From the NCBI RefSeq assembly GCF_012926505.1, contig NZ_JABBNT010000001.1, positions 930,001 to 994,000 on the forward strand: 64,000 bases of DNA. Direction: 5' to 3'. Positions 8,514-18,145 of the stretch are shown in pieces. This DNA is from Pacificispira spongiicola (GTDB lineage: Bacteria > Pseudomonadota > Alphaproteobacteria > UBA8366 > Aestuariispiraceae). Below the pieces are notes generated by a model. The model saw only the letters and a list, made by a program, of their open reading frames with translations, searched no databases and was not told the origin of the DNA. The position numbers and the translations under genes were made by a program. The stretch's first letter is position 1; each line of letters begins with the position of its first letter.

Positions 8514-9293
8514 TCAAGCCGCGGTCTTTTCCAGATGTTTGCGCAGAAGTTCCCCCGTCCGCGACGGGGCTTCCATCGTCATCCAATGGGCAATGCCCGG
8601 TATGATTTCCAATTCCGCCGCCACGATGCGGGATTTGAGAGTTTCCGCCATCGCCACCGGGGCGACCGGGTCTTTCTCCCCCGCCACCAGCAGCGTCGGG
8701 CAGGCAATCGCCGTGTGATCCACGGCAATGGCGTCGGACAAGGCCTCGCAATGGGCGGCATAACCTTCGGGACTTTGGCGCATCAGGCTTTCGCGGACGA
8801 AGGCCTTCACCACCGGATTGGCCTGTCGACAGGCCTCGGACACGCTGCCTGTCGATACCGCGTCCGCAATTCCGGCCATGCCGTCCTTCCGCGCCGCGGC
8901 CGCACGATCCTTCAATCCCTGACGGGCGGCGGGCGGCGGTTCCAGGATGGGCCCCAGCAGCGTCATGCCGCACACCATCTCCGGATGGTCCGCCGCCAGA
9001 TACTGACAAACCACGGTCCCCATGGAATGGCCGACAAGATACGCCCTGTTCGCACCGACGGCGCGCATCCCGTCCCGCACGGCGGCGGCCAATGCCGCGA
9101 TCCCCGGTCGGCCCGGTTTCAAGGGCGACCGGCCCGCGCCGGGCAGATCGAAACGGATCACCCGATAGCCATCCAGCATCGGCATGATCGTTTCAAATGT
9201 ATTCGAATCCCCGCCGAGCCCGTGGATCAGGACGACGGTCGGGCCCTCGCCCGACACTTCCATCACCATGCCGCCCAGTCTGGTATCCGCCAT
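8514..9293 (-). CDS. Alpha/beta hydrolase
   Basis: The protein has 259 residues. The oxyanion region is HGLGGDSNTF, the nucleophile elbow GHSMG supplies the catalytic Ser, VAGEKDPV supplies a candidate Asp, and GIAHWMTMEAP supplies the His. It resembles the 3-oxoadipate enol-lactonase/C-C bond hydrolase group, which opens lactones or cleaves ring-fission products. It starts 3 bp after the fumarylacetoacetate-hydrolase-fold gene and precedes the amidohydrolase by 28 bp, so it is one step in the catabolic end of the operon. The exact substrate cannot be assigned. Confidence 0.88.
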   Translation of the reverse strand: MADTRLGGMVMEVSGEGPTVVLIHGLGGDSNTFETIMPMLDGYRVIRFDLPGAGRSPLKPGRPGIAALAAAVRDGMRAVGANRAYLVGHSMGTVVCQYLAADHPEMVCGMTLLGPILEPPPAARQGLKDRAAAARKDGMAGIADAVSTGSVSEACRQANPVVKAFVRESLMRQSPEGYAAHCEALSDAIAVDHTAIACPTLLVAGEKDPVAPVAMAETLKSRIVAAELEIIPGIAHWMTMEAPSRTGELLRKHLEKTAA

Positions 9294-9296
9294 GGT

Positions 9297-10163
9297 TCAA
9301 ACCTCCGAAATCGGGTTTTCCAGGGTGCCGATGCCGCTGATTTCCACCCGTACCGTATCGCCCGGCATCAGATAGCGTGGCGGCTTGAACCCGATCCCCA
9401 CTCCGGCGGGCGTCCCCGTGGCGATCACGTCGCCGGGCATCAAGGTGATCCCGTTCGAAATCGCCGCGATGATCGTCGGCACATCGAAGATCAAAAGCGC
9501 CGTGTTGGAATCCTGCCGGAGCTCGTCATTCACCCAGCATTTGACCGTCGTATCGGCCAGATCGATTTCGTCCGCCGTGACCGCCACCGGCCCCATCGGG
9601 CAGAACGTGTCCTGGGATTTCCCGATCAGCCATTGGCTGTGCTTACCTTGCAGATCGCGGGCGGTCACATCGTTGATGACCGTATAGCCCCAGACATGGG
9701 ACATCGCGTCCGCCTTGGAGATATTGCGGCCCGCCTTCCCGATGATGACGCCCAGTTCCGCCTCGTAGTCGACGGCGGTCGTAACCGACGCGTCCATCAA
9801 AACCTTGTCGCCGTCTGCGACGACGCTTTCCGGCAGTTTGGAAAACACGATCGGCGCTTCCGGTATCGCGCCCTTCGCCGCGGAGCTGTCGAAACCCGAA
9901 TTGGCGAATTCATGCGCATGTTCGTGGTAGTTCTTACCGACGCAGAAGATATTGCGGCGCGGGCGCGGCACCGGGGCCTGCACGACGACGTCCGACAAGG
10001 GGATCGCCGCCCCCGTCGCGGGTAGGGATTTGCCGATCAGGGCGCCGACCCCAATCTCATCGACCGCGCCGGCGGGCAGGTCGAAGGGTTCGACCGATTG
10101 GCCGTCGTCCGATACGCGGCCGACATGACGGCTGCCATTCCAATCGAAAACCGCGAGTTTCAT
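9297..10163 (-). CDS. Fumarylacetoacetate hydrolase (FAH) family protein
   Basis: At 288 residues this is a typical FAH-fold enzyme. The core includes FCVGKNYHEHAHEF, PIVFSKLPESVV, VDYEAELGVIIGKAGRNIS with the metal-binding acidic residues, and GDVIATGTPAGVG near the C-terminus. Family members hydrolyse C-C bonds in diketo acids, decarboxylate oxaloacetate-like acids, or dehydrate acid sugars. The ATG at 10163 has a GGAGAG site and overlaps the preceding stop as ATGA; the ATG at 10178 would add five residues. Its place in the operon suggests cleavage or decarboxylation of a keto-acid intermediate. Confidence 0.88.
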   Translation of the reverse strand: MKLAVFDWNGSRHVGRVSDDGQSVEPFDLPAGAVDEIGVGALIGKSLPATGAAIPLSDVVVQAPVPRPRRNIFCVGKNYHEHAHEFANSGFDSSAAKGAIPEAPIVFSKLPESVVADGDKVLMDASVTTAVDYEAELGVIIGKAGRNISKADAMSHVWGYTVINDVTARDLQGKHSQWLIGKSQDTFCPMGPVAVTADEIDLADTTVKCWVNDELRQDSNTALLIFDVPTIIAAISNGITLMPGDVIATGTPAGVGIGFKPPRYLMPGDTVRVEISGIGTLENPISEV

Positions 10164-11638
10164 ACTGTATCTCTCCATTGCTCGTCGGGAATAAGGACGG
10201 TCGACGCCGTGGTCTCCCGCGATTCAAGCGCACGATGGGCGGATGCCGCGTCGCTCAATTTGAACCGCTGGCCGATTTCGACCGTGATAATGCCGCGCCG
10301 GATGGCGTCGAACAGGCGATCCGTGGATGCCTTCACCTTGTCCGGCGTGTCTGTGTAATCTCCGTAATTGGGCCGGGACAAAGTCGCGGAACGGCTGGCG
10401 AGCGCGCCGATATCCCGCGGACCGATATCGCCGGATGCCTGACCAAAGCTGACCAGATGCCCGCAGGTCGAAAGCGCCGCCACCGAATGGTCGAACGTAT
10501 CCCGACCGACCGCGTCATAAATAACGTCTGCACCCTTGCCGCCGGTCAGGTCTCGGACCTGATCCTCCAGGCTTTTTTTACCCGGCAGAATAACATGACG
10601 CGCGCCGTTCGCCTGCGCGATACGCGCCTTTTCCGGTGTGGACGTCGCGCCGATTACTGTCGCGCCCAACCGGTTCGCCCATTGGCACAGCATCCGTCCG
10701 ACCCCGCCCGCGGGCGCAAAGACCAGAACCGTCTCGCCCGGCTGCACGGCATGGACGCGATGCAGCAGGAATTCCGCCGTGATACCTTTCAGCAATCCCG
10801 CCGCCGCCGTTTCGTCGTCCAACCATTCCGGCAACGGCACGACCAACGCCGCATCCATCGTCCGAACCGTGGCATAGGAACCGGCGGGCGGACAGGCATA
10901 GCCCACGCGCTGCCCCGATCGCAGATGCGACACATCCGGCCCGACATCGACGACAGTTCCCACCGCCTCCATCCCCAGGACACCGGGGGGTGTCAGCAAT
11001 TTGAAATATCCGGTGCGACAATAGACGTCGATGAAGTTCACACCGATGGCCGTCTGCCGCAGGCGGATCTCGCCCCGGCCCGGTAGCGGCGCAGTTACCG
11101 GCATGACCGTCAGTTCCGACGCGTCGCCATAGCGCGCGATGCCGATCCCCTGCCCCTTGATCTCGCCCTGAACCGGGGCTTGGGAGAAACCGCCGGACTT
11201 TTCCCGGACAACCCGGTCGCGTACGGCTGCAAACCCGGCCTCATACACGCCTTCCGCCACCAGCTTTTCCAGGTGTTTTTCCTGGCCCGGCGGTGTGCGG
11301 AAACTGGATGTCCAGCGCCAGAAGGTCTTGTTCCCGTCCGTGACCGGCTTCAACACCACTTCCGACACGTAATCCAGCAACGGCACATCGGCATCGACGA
11401 TGGTGTATCGGAAGGAATGCGTGCGGTCGTCCAAGGACAAAAGGCGTTCGCGGATATTGTCCCCGCTTTCCAGATCGAAATTGCGCACGCAGCCGACCTG
11501 ATCGGTTTTGCGCCCGTCTTCCAGCAGGCTTTTCCGCACGGCAGGATGCCAGCGATCATGCCCGTTGAAGTCGCGCAAGACCTCCCAGACCGCCCCGATG
11601 GGCGCGTCGATCACGGTGCTGCGGGAAATCCGAACCAT
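10160..11638 (-). CDS. Fusion of an SRPBCC domain with a zinc-independent quinone oxidoreductase
   Basis: The 492-residue protein has two parts. Residues about 1-150 form an SRPBCC/polyketide-cyclase-like ligand-binding domain (MVRISRSTVIDAPIGAVWE, DRWHPAVR). Residues about 165-490 are a medium-chain NADPH:quinone oxidoreductase with GVNFIDVYCRTGYF, the Rossmann stretch VFAPAGGVGRMLCQW and GADVIYDAVGRDTF, and no structural zinc Cys cluster. These domains are usually encoded separately. The next upstream gene is a stand-alone SRPBCC protein resembling this N-terminus, suggesting duplication followed by fusion. Likely role: NADPH-dependent reduction of a hydrophobic or cyclic intermediate held by the SRPBCC domain (inference). 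Confidence 0.85.
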   Translation of the reverse strand: MVRISRSTVIDAPIGAVWEVLRDFNGHDRWHPAVRKSLLEDGRKTDQVGCVRNFDLESGDNIRERLLSLDDRTHSFRYTIVDADVPLLDYVSEVVLKPVTDGNKTFWRWTSSFRTPPGQEKHLEKLVAEGVYEAGFAAVRDRVVREKSGGFSQAPVQGEIKGQGIGIARYGDASELTVMPVTAPLPGRGEIRLRQTAIGVNFIDVYCRTGYFKLLTPPGVLGMEAVGTVVDVGPDVSHLRSGQRVGYACPPAGSYATVRTMDAALVVPLPEWLDDETAAAGLLKGITAEFLLHRVHAVQPGETVLVFAPAGGVGRMLCQWANRLGATVIGATSTPEKARIAQANGARHVILPGKKSLEDQVRDLTGGKGADVIYDAVGRDTFDHSVAALSTCGHLVSFGQASGDIGPRDIGALASRSATLSRPNYGDYTDTPDKVKASTDRLFDAIRRGIITVEIGQRFKLSDAASAHRALESRETTASTVLIPDEQWRDTV

Positions 11639-11645
11639 CGCCGTT

Positions 11646-12083
11646 TCAGCCCCCGAACCGACGCTTCAAGTTATCGAACGCGGCCTGGAACACATTGGTC
11701 CCGATAGTCGACACAAGGTCGTTTTCGGCGGCGGGGTCGCAGTCGAATTCCGCCGTCCATTCCGCGAAGGTCTTGTTGCCGTCGGTGATCGGCGCCAGCC
11801 GCAGGGTCGCGACATAGTTTTCGACCCCCATCGGGCTTTCCAGGATGGCATAGGTGACGGTGAAATCGTAGTCGGACAGAGCCAACAGTTTCTCCCGCAG
11901 GAACCCGCCGTCCTGCAACCGGAAGGCCCTGACGCAGCCGATCTGGTCCGCCGGTTGCCCGCCTTCGATCCGGCTTTCCGCAACTGCCGGAACCCAGTCC
12001 GGCAGCGCATTGAAGTCTCGGACGGAATCCCAGATACGGTCGGCAGGCGCCCCGATGACGGAAGATACGTAGACCTTGGTCAT
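11646..12083 (-). CDS. SRPBCC family protein
   Basis: This is a 145-residue single-domain protein of the START/polyketide-cyclase-like fold, opening with VYVSSVIGAPADRIWDSVRD, the typical first strand and helix. Phrases such as DQIGCVRAF and TDGNKTFAEW recur nearly unchanged in the N-terminal domain of the downstream fusion protein, so the two are paralogues. Members bind hydrophobic ligands in a deep cavity, and some act as cyclases or dehydratases. It starts 3 bp after the flotillin stop and lies 7 bp before the fusion gene, so it is co-transcribed with them. Confidence 0.85.
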   Translation of the reverse strand: MTKVYVSSVIGAPADRIWDSVRDFNALPDWVPAVAESRIEGGQPADQIGCVRAFRLQDGGFLREKLLALSDYDFTVTYAILESPMGVENYVATLRLAPITDGNKTFAEWTAEFDCDPAAENDLVSTIGTNVFQAAFDNLKRRFGG

Positions 12084-12086
12084 GGC

Positions 12087-14156
12087 CTAGCTATCCTCCG
12101 ACTTCTTCGGTGCAGCGACTTCCTTGCCGGTCCCGCTATTGGACCCGCCCTTATTGGCCACGTCCTTGGCCAGGCTGGCCGCGTCTTTCGCCGACCGGAA
12201 GATATCGCCCATCTTCGACACGCCCGCGTTTTCGATGCCGATTTCCTTCATCATCTCATCGATCAACGGGGCCTGGGCACGATAACGCAGGGCGCTCTCG
12301 ATCACCTCGTCCGTCGGGCTGCGGGATCCGCCGCCCGAACCGCCAGTCAGGCCGTCGACATGCAGAATCTTGATGCCCTCGATCTTTTCCATCGGACGAA
12401 CGCTTTCGCGCACGATGCCTTCCAGACGGTCGATCATCTTTTCGCGCAGGCGGCCCGCACGGGCATCCTCGCTCAAGATATTTTCCGCCTCGTTCCGCAG
12501 ACGCTGCGCTTCCGCCGCAACGGCCGCGGTCAGCTTGTCGGCTTCCGCCGCGATCCGCGCGGTATCCGCATCCTTCGCCGCGATCAGACGGTCGACAGCA
12601 GCCAGACGTTCGGCAATTTCCGTCTCGCGGACGGTGGTGACCTTCTCCGCCGCCGCAATGGCCTTCGCCTTCGCGCCTTCCGTTTCGGTCTGGGACGCCG
12701 CTTCTTCCGCGGACTTCTTCAGAACTTCGATCCGACCCGCAATTTCCGCCAGTTCGATCGCCATTTCCCGTTCGACGTCCAGACGGCGCAGATCGCGCTG
12801 CTGAATGATGCGGGCTTCTTCCAAACCGCGATCGGAGGCAATGCGCGACCGCTCCACTTCCTCACGGGCCGCGATTTCCGCCTCTTCAATGGATTGACGC
12901 TGGGCAATCTGCTGCGCGCGCAATTGGCGATCGCGTTCGATCCGGGCCTTGTCGAGAACCTGATCCAGCGCGATCCGGGCCGTGTCGGTATCCTTCTGCG
13001 CGGCGATGCGCGCCGTATCCAATTGCTTACCGCGTGCAATCTCGCGGGTTTCGGTTTCCTCCTCCGCGATGATCTGCGCCTCCCGAAGCTGCCGCTGGGA
13101 CAGGATACGGGCACGCTCGACATCCTCATTGGCCGTGATTTCGGCGCTTTCGATATCGTGGCGCTGCTGAATCTGTTCGTGCCGCAAGGCGCGTTCCTGG
13201 GCAATCCGGGCGCGTTCGATTTCCTCATGCGCCTTGATTTCCGCCTCTTCCAGCGCCCGGCGCCGCTCAATTTCGAAACTGCGCGTTTCCTGCTGGCTGG
13301 CGATGCGGGCCTTTTCCGCCTCGCTTTCGTTGGAAACCTGCGTCCGCAGGATTTCCGCACGCTGTTGGGCCCGCAGGGCTTCTATGGCGCGCTGCTGTGC
13401 CAGTCGCGCGTCTTCGCTTTCCTGTTCCAGTTTCAGGGTTTCGCGTTCCGCCTCCAGATTGCGGGCACGGATCGCCAGCATGGAAGATTGCTCGATATCG
13501 TTGCGAAGCTTGCGCCGCGCTTCGATCGTTTCGATCAACTGGGTCAGACCTTCCGCATCGAACCGGTTGGACGGATCGAAAAATTCCAGATGCGTCTGGT
13601 CCAGATCGGTAATGGCGACCGATTCAAGTTCCAACCCGTTCTGCGCCAGGGCGGACGCCGCGCGTTCCTCAACGGTCGCCACGAAATCGCCGCGCTTCTC
13701 ATGCATCTCATCCAGGGTGCGTTCCGCGGCGACGGAGCGCAGCGCCCCGATGAACTTCCCGGACAACAGACCGGACAATCCGTCCGCATCCAGCGTTCGC
13801 CGACCGAGGGTCGAGGCTGCCGCCGCCACCGCGTCCTTCTTCTGGACGACGCGGACAAAGAATTCCGCTTCGATATCGACGCGCATGCGATCGCGGGTAA
13901 TGACCGCCTGTTCCTTCGTCCGCGTGATCGGGATCCGCACGACGTTCAGATTGACCGGCGTCACCTCGTGCACAATCGGCAGGACAAGCGCCCCGCCGTT
14001 TATCACGACCTTTTCCCCGCCGAGGCCGGTACGCACGAAGGCGACTTCCTTCGTCGATCGGTGATACAGCCAGTTAAGCAGATAGACGACCACCACGATC
14101 GCGATGATCGCCACGATGAGCCACAGGATAATGCTCCCTATCAGGCTTCCCGTCAT
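12087..14156 (-). CDS. Flotillin-like SPFH/band 7 membrane scaffold protein
   Basis: The 689-residue protein starts at MTGSLIGS (ATG at 14156 with a GGGAGG site). It has an N-terminal membrane segment (about 10-30), an SPFH domain (about 35-200) and a very long coiled coil (about 230-540) built of recurring units like ERARIAQERAL, ERARILSQRQL and DTARIALDQVL. A C-terminal segment carries a Gly/Ser patch and a Lys/Ser-rich tail. Flotillins organise membrane microdomains and associate with transport or signalling complexes. Here the gene sits inside an ABC-importer operon between the TIM-barrel and SRPBCC genes, suggesting it scaffolds that system. Confidence 0.9.
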   Translation of the reverse strand: MTGSLIGSIILWLIVAIIAIVVVVYLLNWLYHRSTKEVAFVRTGLGGEKVVINGGALVLPIVHEVTPVNLNVVRIPITRTKEQAVITRDRMRVDIEAEFFVRVVQKKDAVAAAASTLGRRTLDADGLSGLLSGKFIGALRSVAAERTLDEMHEKRGDFVATVEERAASALAQNGLELESVAITDLDQTHLEFFDPSNRFDAEGLTQLIETIEARRKLRNDIEQSSMLAIRARNLEAERETLKLEQESEDARLAQQRAIEALRAQQRAEILRTQVSNESEAEKARIASQQETRSFEIERRRALEEAEIKAHEEIERARIAQERALRHEQIQQRHDIESAEITANEDVERARILSQRQLREAQIIAEEETETREIARGKQLDTARIAAQKDTDTARIALDQVLDKARIERDRQLRAQQIAQRQSIEEAEIAAREEVERSRIASDRGLEEARIIQQRDLRRLDVEREMAIELAEIAGRIEVLKKSAEEAASQTETEGAKAKAIAAAEKVTTVRETEIAERLAAVDRLIAAKDADTARIAAEADKLTAAVAAEAQRLRNEAENILSEDARAGRLREKMIDRLEGIVRESVRPMEKIEGIKILHVDGLTGGSGGGSRSPTDEVIESALRYRAQAPLIDEMMKEIGIENAGVSKMGDIFRSAKDAASLAKDVANKGGSNSGTGKEVAAPKKSEDS

Positions 14157-14169
14157 GATCCGGTCCTCC

Positions 14170-15006
14170 CTATTTCGCCATTTTGACGGCCTTGAAGGCC
14201 TTGGTCTGTTCTGTGAGCGCGACTTCCGTCGGCAGCCTTTCCATCGAAGAGGCACCGTAGAAGCCATGACAATTTTCCGTCCGGGTGAGGACGTATTCGG
14301 CATCCGCGGGCATCGCGACCGGCCCGCCATGGACGAGGATGATCGCGTCCTTGTTTACCTTCAGCGCCGCCGCGGCCCAGGCATCGACCAGTGCCGGGCA
14401 ATCTTCCAGCTTCAGCGACGTTTCCGCGCCGATGGATCCGCCGGTCGTCAGCCCCAGATGGCAGACGATGATATCGGCCCCTGCCGTCGCCATGGCGGCC
14501 GCATCGTCCTCGCAGAAGACATAGGGCGTGGTCAGAAGATCCTTTTCGCGGGCCATCCGGATCATGTCGACTTCCTGGCCATAGGACATGCCCGTTTCTT
14601 CCAGATTGGCGCGGAAAGTACCGTCGATCAGGCCGACCGTCGGGAAATTCTGCACGCCAGAAAAACCGATGGCCTTCACCCGATTCAGATAGTCGTCGAA
14701 GATGCAAAATGGATCGGTGCCGTTCACGCCCGCCAGAACCGGCGTCTTCTTCACCACCGGCAAGACCTCATGACCCATTTCCATGACGACGTCATTGGCA
14801 TTGCCATAGGCCATCAACCCCGACAGCGAGCCGCGCCCCGCCATGCGGTAGCGACCGGAATTGTAGATCACGATCAGGTCGATGCCGCCCGCTTCCTCGC
14901 ATTTCGCGGACAGGCCGGTCCCGGCACCGCCGCCGACGATGGGCGTGCCCGCCTTTTTCATCGCCTGAAACCGTTCCATCAGGTCCTTGCGTTCAAATCG
15001 CGGCAT
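14170..15006 (-). CDS. PEP-hydrolase family TIM-barrel protein
   Basis: The 278-residue protein belongs to the phosphoenolpyruvate-hydrolase/TIM-barrel signal-transduction family. It shows [52 protein letters not shown] and [10 protein letters not shown]. The start overlaps the end of the ABC/Tm-1 fusion gene by 14 bp and has a GAGGA site. In other bacteria and in fungi this family is found next to or fused with Tm-1-like (UPF0261) domains, as here. The reaction is not firmly established for most members. Two further proteins at this locus (22795-23457 and 23461-25185) carry related barrels. Confidence 0.85.
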   Translation of the reverse strand: MPRFERKDLMERFQAMKKAGTPIVGGGAGTGLSAKCEEAGGIDLIVIYNSGRYRMAGRGSLSGLMAYGNANDVVMEMGHEVLPVVKKTPVLAGVNGTDPFCIFDDYLNRVKAIGFSGVQNFPTVGLIDGTFRANLEETGMSYGQEVDMIRMAREKDLLTTPYVFCEDDAAAMATAGADIIVCHLGLTTGGSIGAETSLKLEDCPALVDAWAAAALKVNKDAIILVHGGPVAMPADAEYVLTRTENCHGFYGASSMERLPTEVALTEQTKAFKAVKMAK

Positions 15007-17248
15007 GTCGTTGGGTCCTCTTCATCGGGTGTACGTCTTCCAATGCGTCGGCCGCCGCCTGGGCGAAGGCCGGGTCGTTGATGTGGTAGGGCAGACGGAT
15101 CAGCTTCCGGTCCACCGTTTCGCGGAAGGTTGCCGCGATCGCGTCGAACAGGGCCTTATCCGCCTCCGGCGAATGGAACGGCTGTCCCGGCGCATCCAGG
15201 GCGGAAACGCCCCCTTGCGGGATAAGGAAGCGAACCGGGCCGGTCATCTGGTTCAAGCGCCCGGCGATCCATTCGCCCATCCGCCTGTTTTCGTCGGGCG
15301 TCGTGCGCATCAAGGTGACTTGCGGATTATGTTCCACAAAGGTCCGGCCCTGATATTTTTCCGGCACCGTCGCGCGGGGACCGAAATTCACCATATCCAG
15401 CGCCCCGACGGAACCGACATAGGGAATGCGCGTGCGAATGAATGCGCCGAAGCGGTCTTCGGTCGCCGCGAAAACGCCCCCCATCATCATGTCGCAGACT
15501 TCGGTCGTGGTGAGGTCCAGGGCTGCGGTCAGCATGCCGCTATCCGCCAGCTTTTCCATCGACTGGCCGCCCGTGCCCGTCGCATGGAAAACCAAACAAT
15601 CGTAGCGATCCTCAACCAAAGAAACGACCTGTTGCACGGCGGTGGTCGTGACCCCGAACATGGTCAGGCCGAGACCGGGCTTATCGCCCTCATTCGCGGC
15701 GTCCCGACGCTTGCGCCGTTCCGAGACCATTCCGGCGAGCGCATTCGCGCCATTGGCCAGGACTGTCCGGCTGATCCGGTTCAATCCCTGCACATCGGTG
15801 ACGGAATACATCATCATGATATCCGCCGGACCGACATATTGGCCGACATCGCCGGAGGCCACGGTCGAAATCATCACCTTCGGAATGCCGATCGGAAGCG
15901 CCCGCATCCCCGGGGTCACCAGCGCGGTCCCGCCGGACCCACCGGCGGAAATCAGGCCCCCGATCCCGCGTTGCCGTACCAGCCAGGCCTCGAACGCCTC
16001 CGCCATGGCACGCACGGATTCGCCGCGATCGCCGGTGAAGACACCCGCTGCGCCGCGCCGGTGATAGGCCGCGACGACATGCGGCGGAATATCCGCCGAA
16101 GACGGTTTCCCGCTGGTCGACAGATCGACCGTCCGCGCCGCAAGGCCCATCGCCTTCAGCCGGTCGCGGATGAACCCGAGTTCCCGGCCCTTTGTATCGA
16201 AGGTGCCCACGACATAGACCGCATCGCCTTCCAGCGCCTCCAGGCGGGTCGGCGGTTCCCGGTAGACCGGTTCCGGCACGCTGTCGAATGGCCGCGACGG
16301 CGGGCCCGGTTCGGAACCGCCGGTGCCTTCGCGCCATGCCGCCCCCGACCAGCGTGTCGGCGGAACATAAACCTGTTTGTTTGGTTTCATCGCCGTCGCC
16401 ATCGGCGTCAGGTCTTCGGAAACAGGCTCCGGCGATGCTTCGCCGCTGGTCGGCTCAGCCTCCGTCGCGGGCGGCGGCGTGAGTTCCGCGACCATGTCGG
16501 CATCATCATGGGAATGGCGGCCGACCCCCAGCAACCGTTCCTGCAGGGCGCGATCCGCGGCCAGTTCCTTGGCAGGCATGGTGCGGCTGATACGTCCGTT
16601 CACCATGATCCCCACATCCTCGGAAATCGAGGTCGCGACGGCGATATTCTGCTCGATCAGGAGGACCGCGACATCACTTTCCGCCGCCAGGGTCGCCAGC
16701 AGCTTTTCGACCTGATCGACGATAACGGGGGCAAGGCCTTCCGTCGGTTCGTCCAGGACCAGAAGCTGCGGGTCCTGAAGCAGGGCACGCGCGATGGCCA
16801 GCATCTGCTGTTCCCCGCCGGACAGTTGCGCCCCACCGTTGTTCCGTCGTTCCGCCAGGCGTGGGAAGGTTTCGTAGACCCGGTCCACCGACCAGGACCC
16901 GCTGCCGCTGTCGAACAGTTTCAAATGTTCATGAACGGTCAGGGACGGCCAAAGACGGCGCCCCTGCGGCGTGTAGCCGATCCCTTTCTGCGCGATCTTG
17001 AAGGACGGAACGCCGACAAGTTCCTCCCCCCGGAAACGGATCGATCCGCGCCGGATGGGCAGCATCCCCATAATCGCATTGCACAGCGTGGTTTTGCCCA
17101 TGCCGTTGCGCCCGACGACGGCATGCACACCCGCATCCAGGGTCAGGTCGACGCCCTGCAAGGCGTGCGACTGACCGTAATAGACATGCAGCCCCTTGAC
17201 CTGAAGGATCGGCGCATTGGCGTTCCGGCGGTTCGTGCGATCAGCCAC
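14993..17248 (-). CDS. Branched-chain-type ABC ATPase (LivF-like) fused to a Tm-1-like UPF0261 domain
   Basis: The 751-residue fusion has an ABC ATPase at about 12-245, with Walker [10 protein letters not shown], signature LSGGEQQ and Walker B LLVLDEP. An acidic, proline-rich linker (about 250-335) follows. From about 340 to the end is a Tm-1-like/UPF0261 domain starting [19 protein letters not shown], with [21 protein letters not shown] and [14 protein letters not shown] chose the GTG at 17248: it overlaps the upstream stop as GTGGCTGA and has a perfect GGGAGG site, whereas the longer frame begins at a TTG. The ATPase half should pair with the upstream LivG. The fused domain may couple transport to TIM-barrel enzyme activity (inference). 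Confidence 0.88.
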   Translation of the reverse strand: MADRTNRRNANAPILQVKGLHVYYGQSHALQGVDLTLDAGVHAVVGRNGMGKTTLCNAIMGMLPIRRGSIRFRGEELVGVPSFKIAQKGIGYTPQGRRLWPSLTVHEHLKLFDSGSGSWSVDRVYETFPRLAERRNNGGAQLSGGEQQMLAIARALLQDPQLLVLDEPTEGLAPVIVDQVEKLLATLAAESDVAVLLIEQNIAVATSISEDVGIMVNGRISRTMPAKELAADRALQERLLGVGRHSHDDADMVAELTPPPATEAEPTSGEASPEPVSEDLTPMATAMKPNKQVYVPPTRWSGAAWREGTGGSEPGPPSRPFDSVPEPVYREPPTRLEALEGDAVYVVGTFDTKGRELGFIRDRLKAMGLAARTVDLSTSGKPSSADIPPHVVAAYHRRGAAGVFTGDRGESVRAMAEAFEAWLVRQRGIGGLISAGGSGGTALVTPGMRALPIGIPKVMISTVASGDVGQYVGPADIMMMYSVTDVQGLNRISRTVLANGANALAGMVSERRKRRDAANEGDKPGLGLTMFGVTTTAVQQVVSLVEDRYDCLVFHATGTGGQSMEKLADSGMLTAALDLTTTEVCDMMMGGVFAATEDRFGAFIRTRIPYVGSVGALDMVNFGPRATVPEKYQGRTFVEHNPQVTLMRTTPDENRRMGEWIAGRLNQMTGPVRFLIPQGGVSALDAPGQPFHSPEADKALFDAIAATFRETVDRKLIRLPYHINDPAFAQAAADALEDVHPMKRTQRHAAI

Positions 17249-18110
17249 GGCTGCCTCCCGTCCGATCCTGGGCGGTATAGTCCTGCCCAAGATAGAGCTG
17301 CTGCACTTCCGGGTCGTTTTCGATTTCTTCGGGCGTGCCTTCCTTAAAGATCCGACCGTTGTGCATCATGGTCACGCTTTCCGCGACGCGCAGTGCGACG
17401 TCCATGTCGTGTTCGATGATGATGAAGCCTATATGTTCCGGCAGTGCCTGCAGAATTTCGACCAGTTCCGTACGTTCCGTCGGCGACAGGCCCGCGGCCG
17501 GTTCGTCGAACAGGATCAGGCGCGGCGCGCCGGACAGGGCCAACGCGATTTCAAGCTGGCGCTGCTGGCCGTAGCTCAATTCCGCGACCATCGTGTCCCG
17601 GCGGTCGTCCAGATGGACGGCATGCAGCAGCGTTTCCGCCATTTCCATGGCCCCGTCGTCCTTCTTCGGTCGCAGCAGGGAAAACCGACCGCGCCCGACG
17701 CCCCGACAGGCCAGGAAGATATTGTCTATGACGCTGAGCCCATTGAAGAGCAGCGAGATTTGGTACGTCCGGCGAAGGCCGCGACGAATCCGCTCATACG
17801 CCGGCAGAGTCGTCACGTCCTCCCCGAACAGACGCACGCGACCGGTGGTCGGCGGAAAGTCGCCGGTGATCGCGTTGAACAAGGTGGTCTTGCCCGCCCC
17901 GTTGGACCCCAGGACCGCGCGGCGTTCACCCGCACGGACGGCCAGATTGATATCCGCCAGAGCGACCAGCGCACCGAAATGGCGGCTGACGGCCTCCAGT
18001 TCCAGGGCGAACCGCCCCGTTTCCTGAAGCCGGGACAGCGCATCCGTTCCCCGGTTCTGCTCCCGGTTCCGGCCCCGCTTCGGGCTGTGCGTGATATCAA
18101 TCTGTGCCAT
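17241..18110 (-). CDS. Branched-chain-type ABC transporter ATPase (LivG-like)
   Basis: At 289 residues the ATPase has Walker [11 protein letters not shown], signature [10 protein letters not shown], Walker B LILFDEP and the LivG-type C-terminal [20 protein letters not shown]. About 30 N-terminal residues precede the domain, rich in Arg/Asn and slightly longer than usual. It follows the solute-binding gene and overlaps the next ATPase gene by 8 bp, so the two ATPases are made together as expected for a LivFG heterodimer. The transported compound is not determined; systems of this class carry amino acids, amides, urea or aromatic acids. Confidence 0.92.
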   Translation of the reverse strand: MAQIDITHSPKRGRNREQNRGTDALSRLQETGRFALELEAVSRHFGALVALADINLAVRAGERRAVLGSNGAGKTTLFNAITGDFPPTTGRVRLFGEDVTTLPAYERIRRGLRRTYQISLLFNGLSVIDNIFLACRGVGRGRFSLLRPKKDDGAMEMAETLLHAVHLDDRRDTMVAELSYGQQRQLEIALALSGAPRLILFDEPAAGLSPTERTELVEILQALPEHIGFIIIEHDMDVALRVAESVTMMHNGRIFKEGTPEEIENDPEVQQLYLGQDYTAQDRTGGSRG

Positions 18111-18145
18111 CGGGCAATTCCTATACTGCTACCGATCCGACCGGC

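Noticed and set aside
8178-10025. 615-codon rightward frame antisense to amidohydrolase, hydrolase and FAH-fold genes
   Set aside because: It is a codon-bias shadow; three overlapping real genes with ribosome binding sites and catalytic motifs occupy the other strand.
11508-14186. Very long rightward open frame (892 codons) antisense to the flotillin and SRPBCC genes
   Set aside because: It mirrors the repetitive high-GC coiled-coil coding of the opposite strand, has no recognisable domains and no ribosome binding site; the flotillin reading is clearly the real one.
14987-17347. 786-codon rightward frame antisense to the ABC/Tm-1 fusion
   Set aside because: It is rich in Arg/His/Gly without family motifs, while the opposite strand shows intact Walker, signature and Tm-1 motifs.
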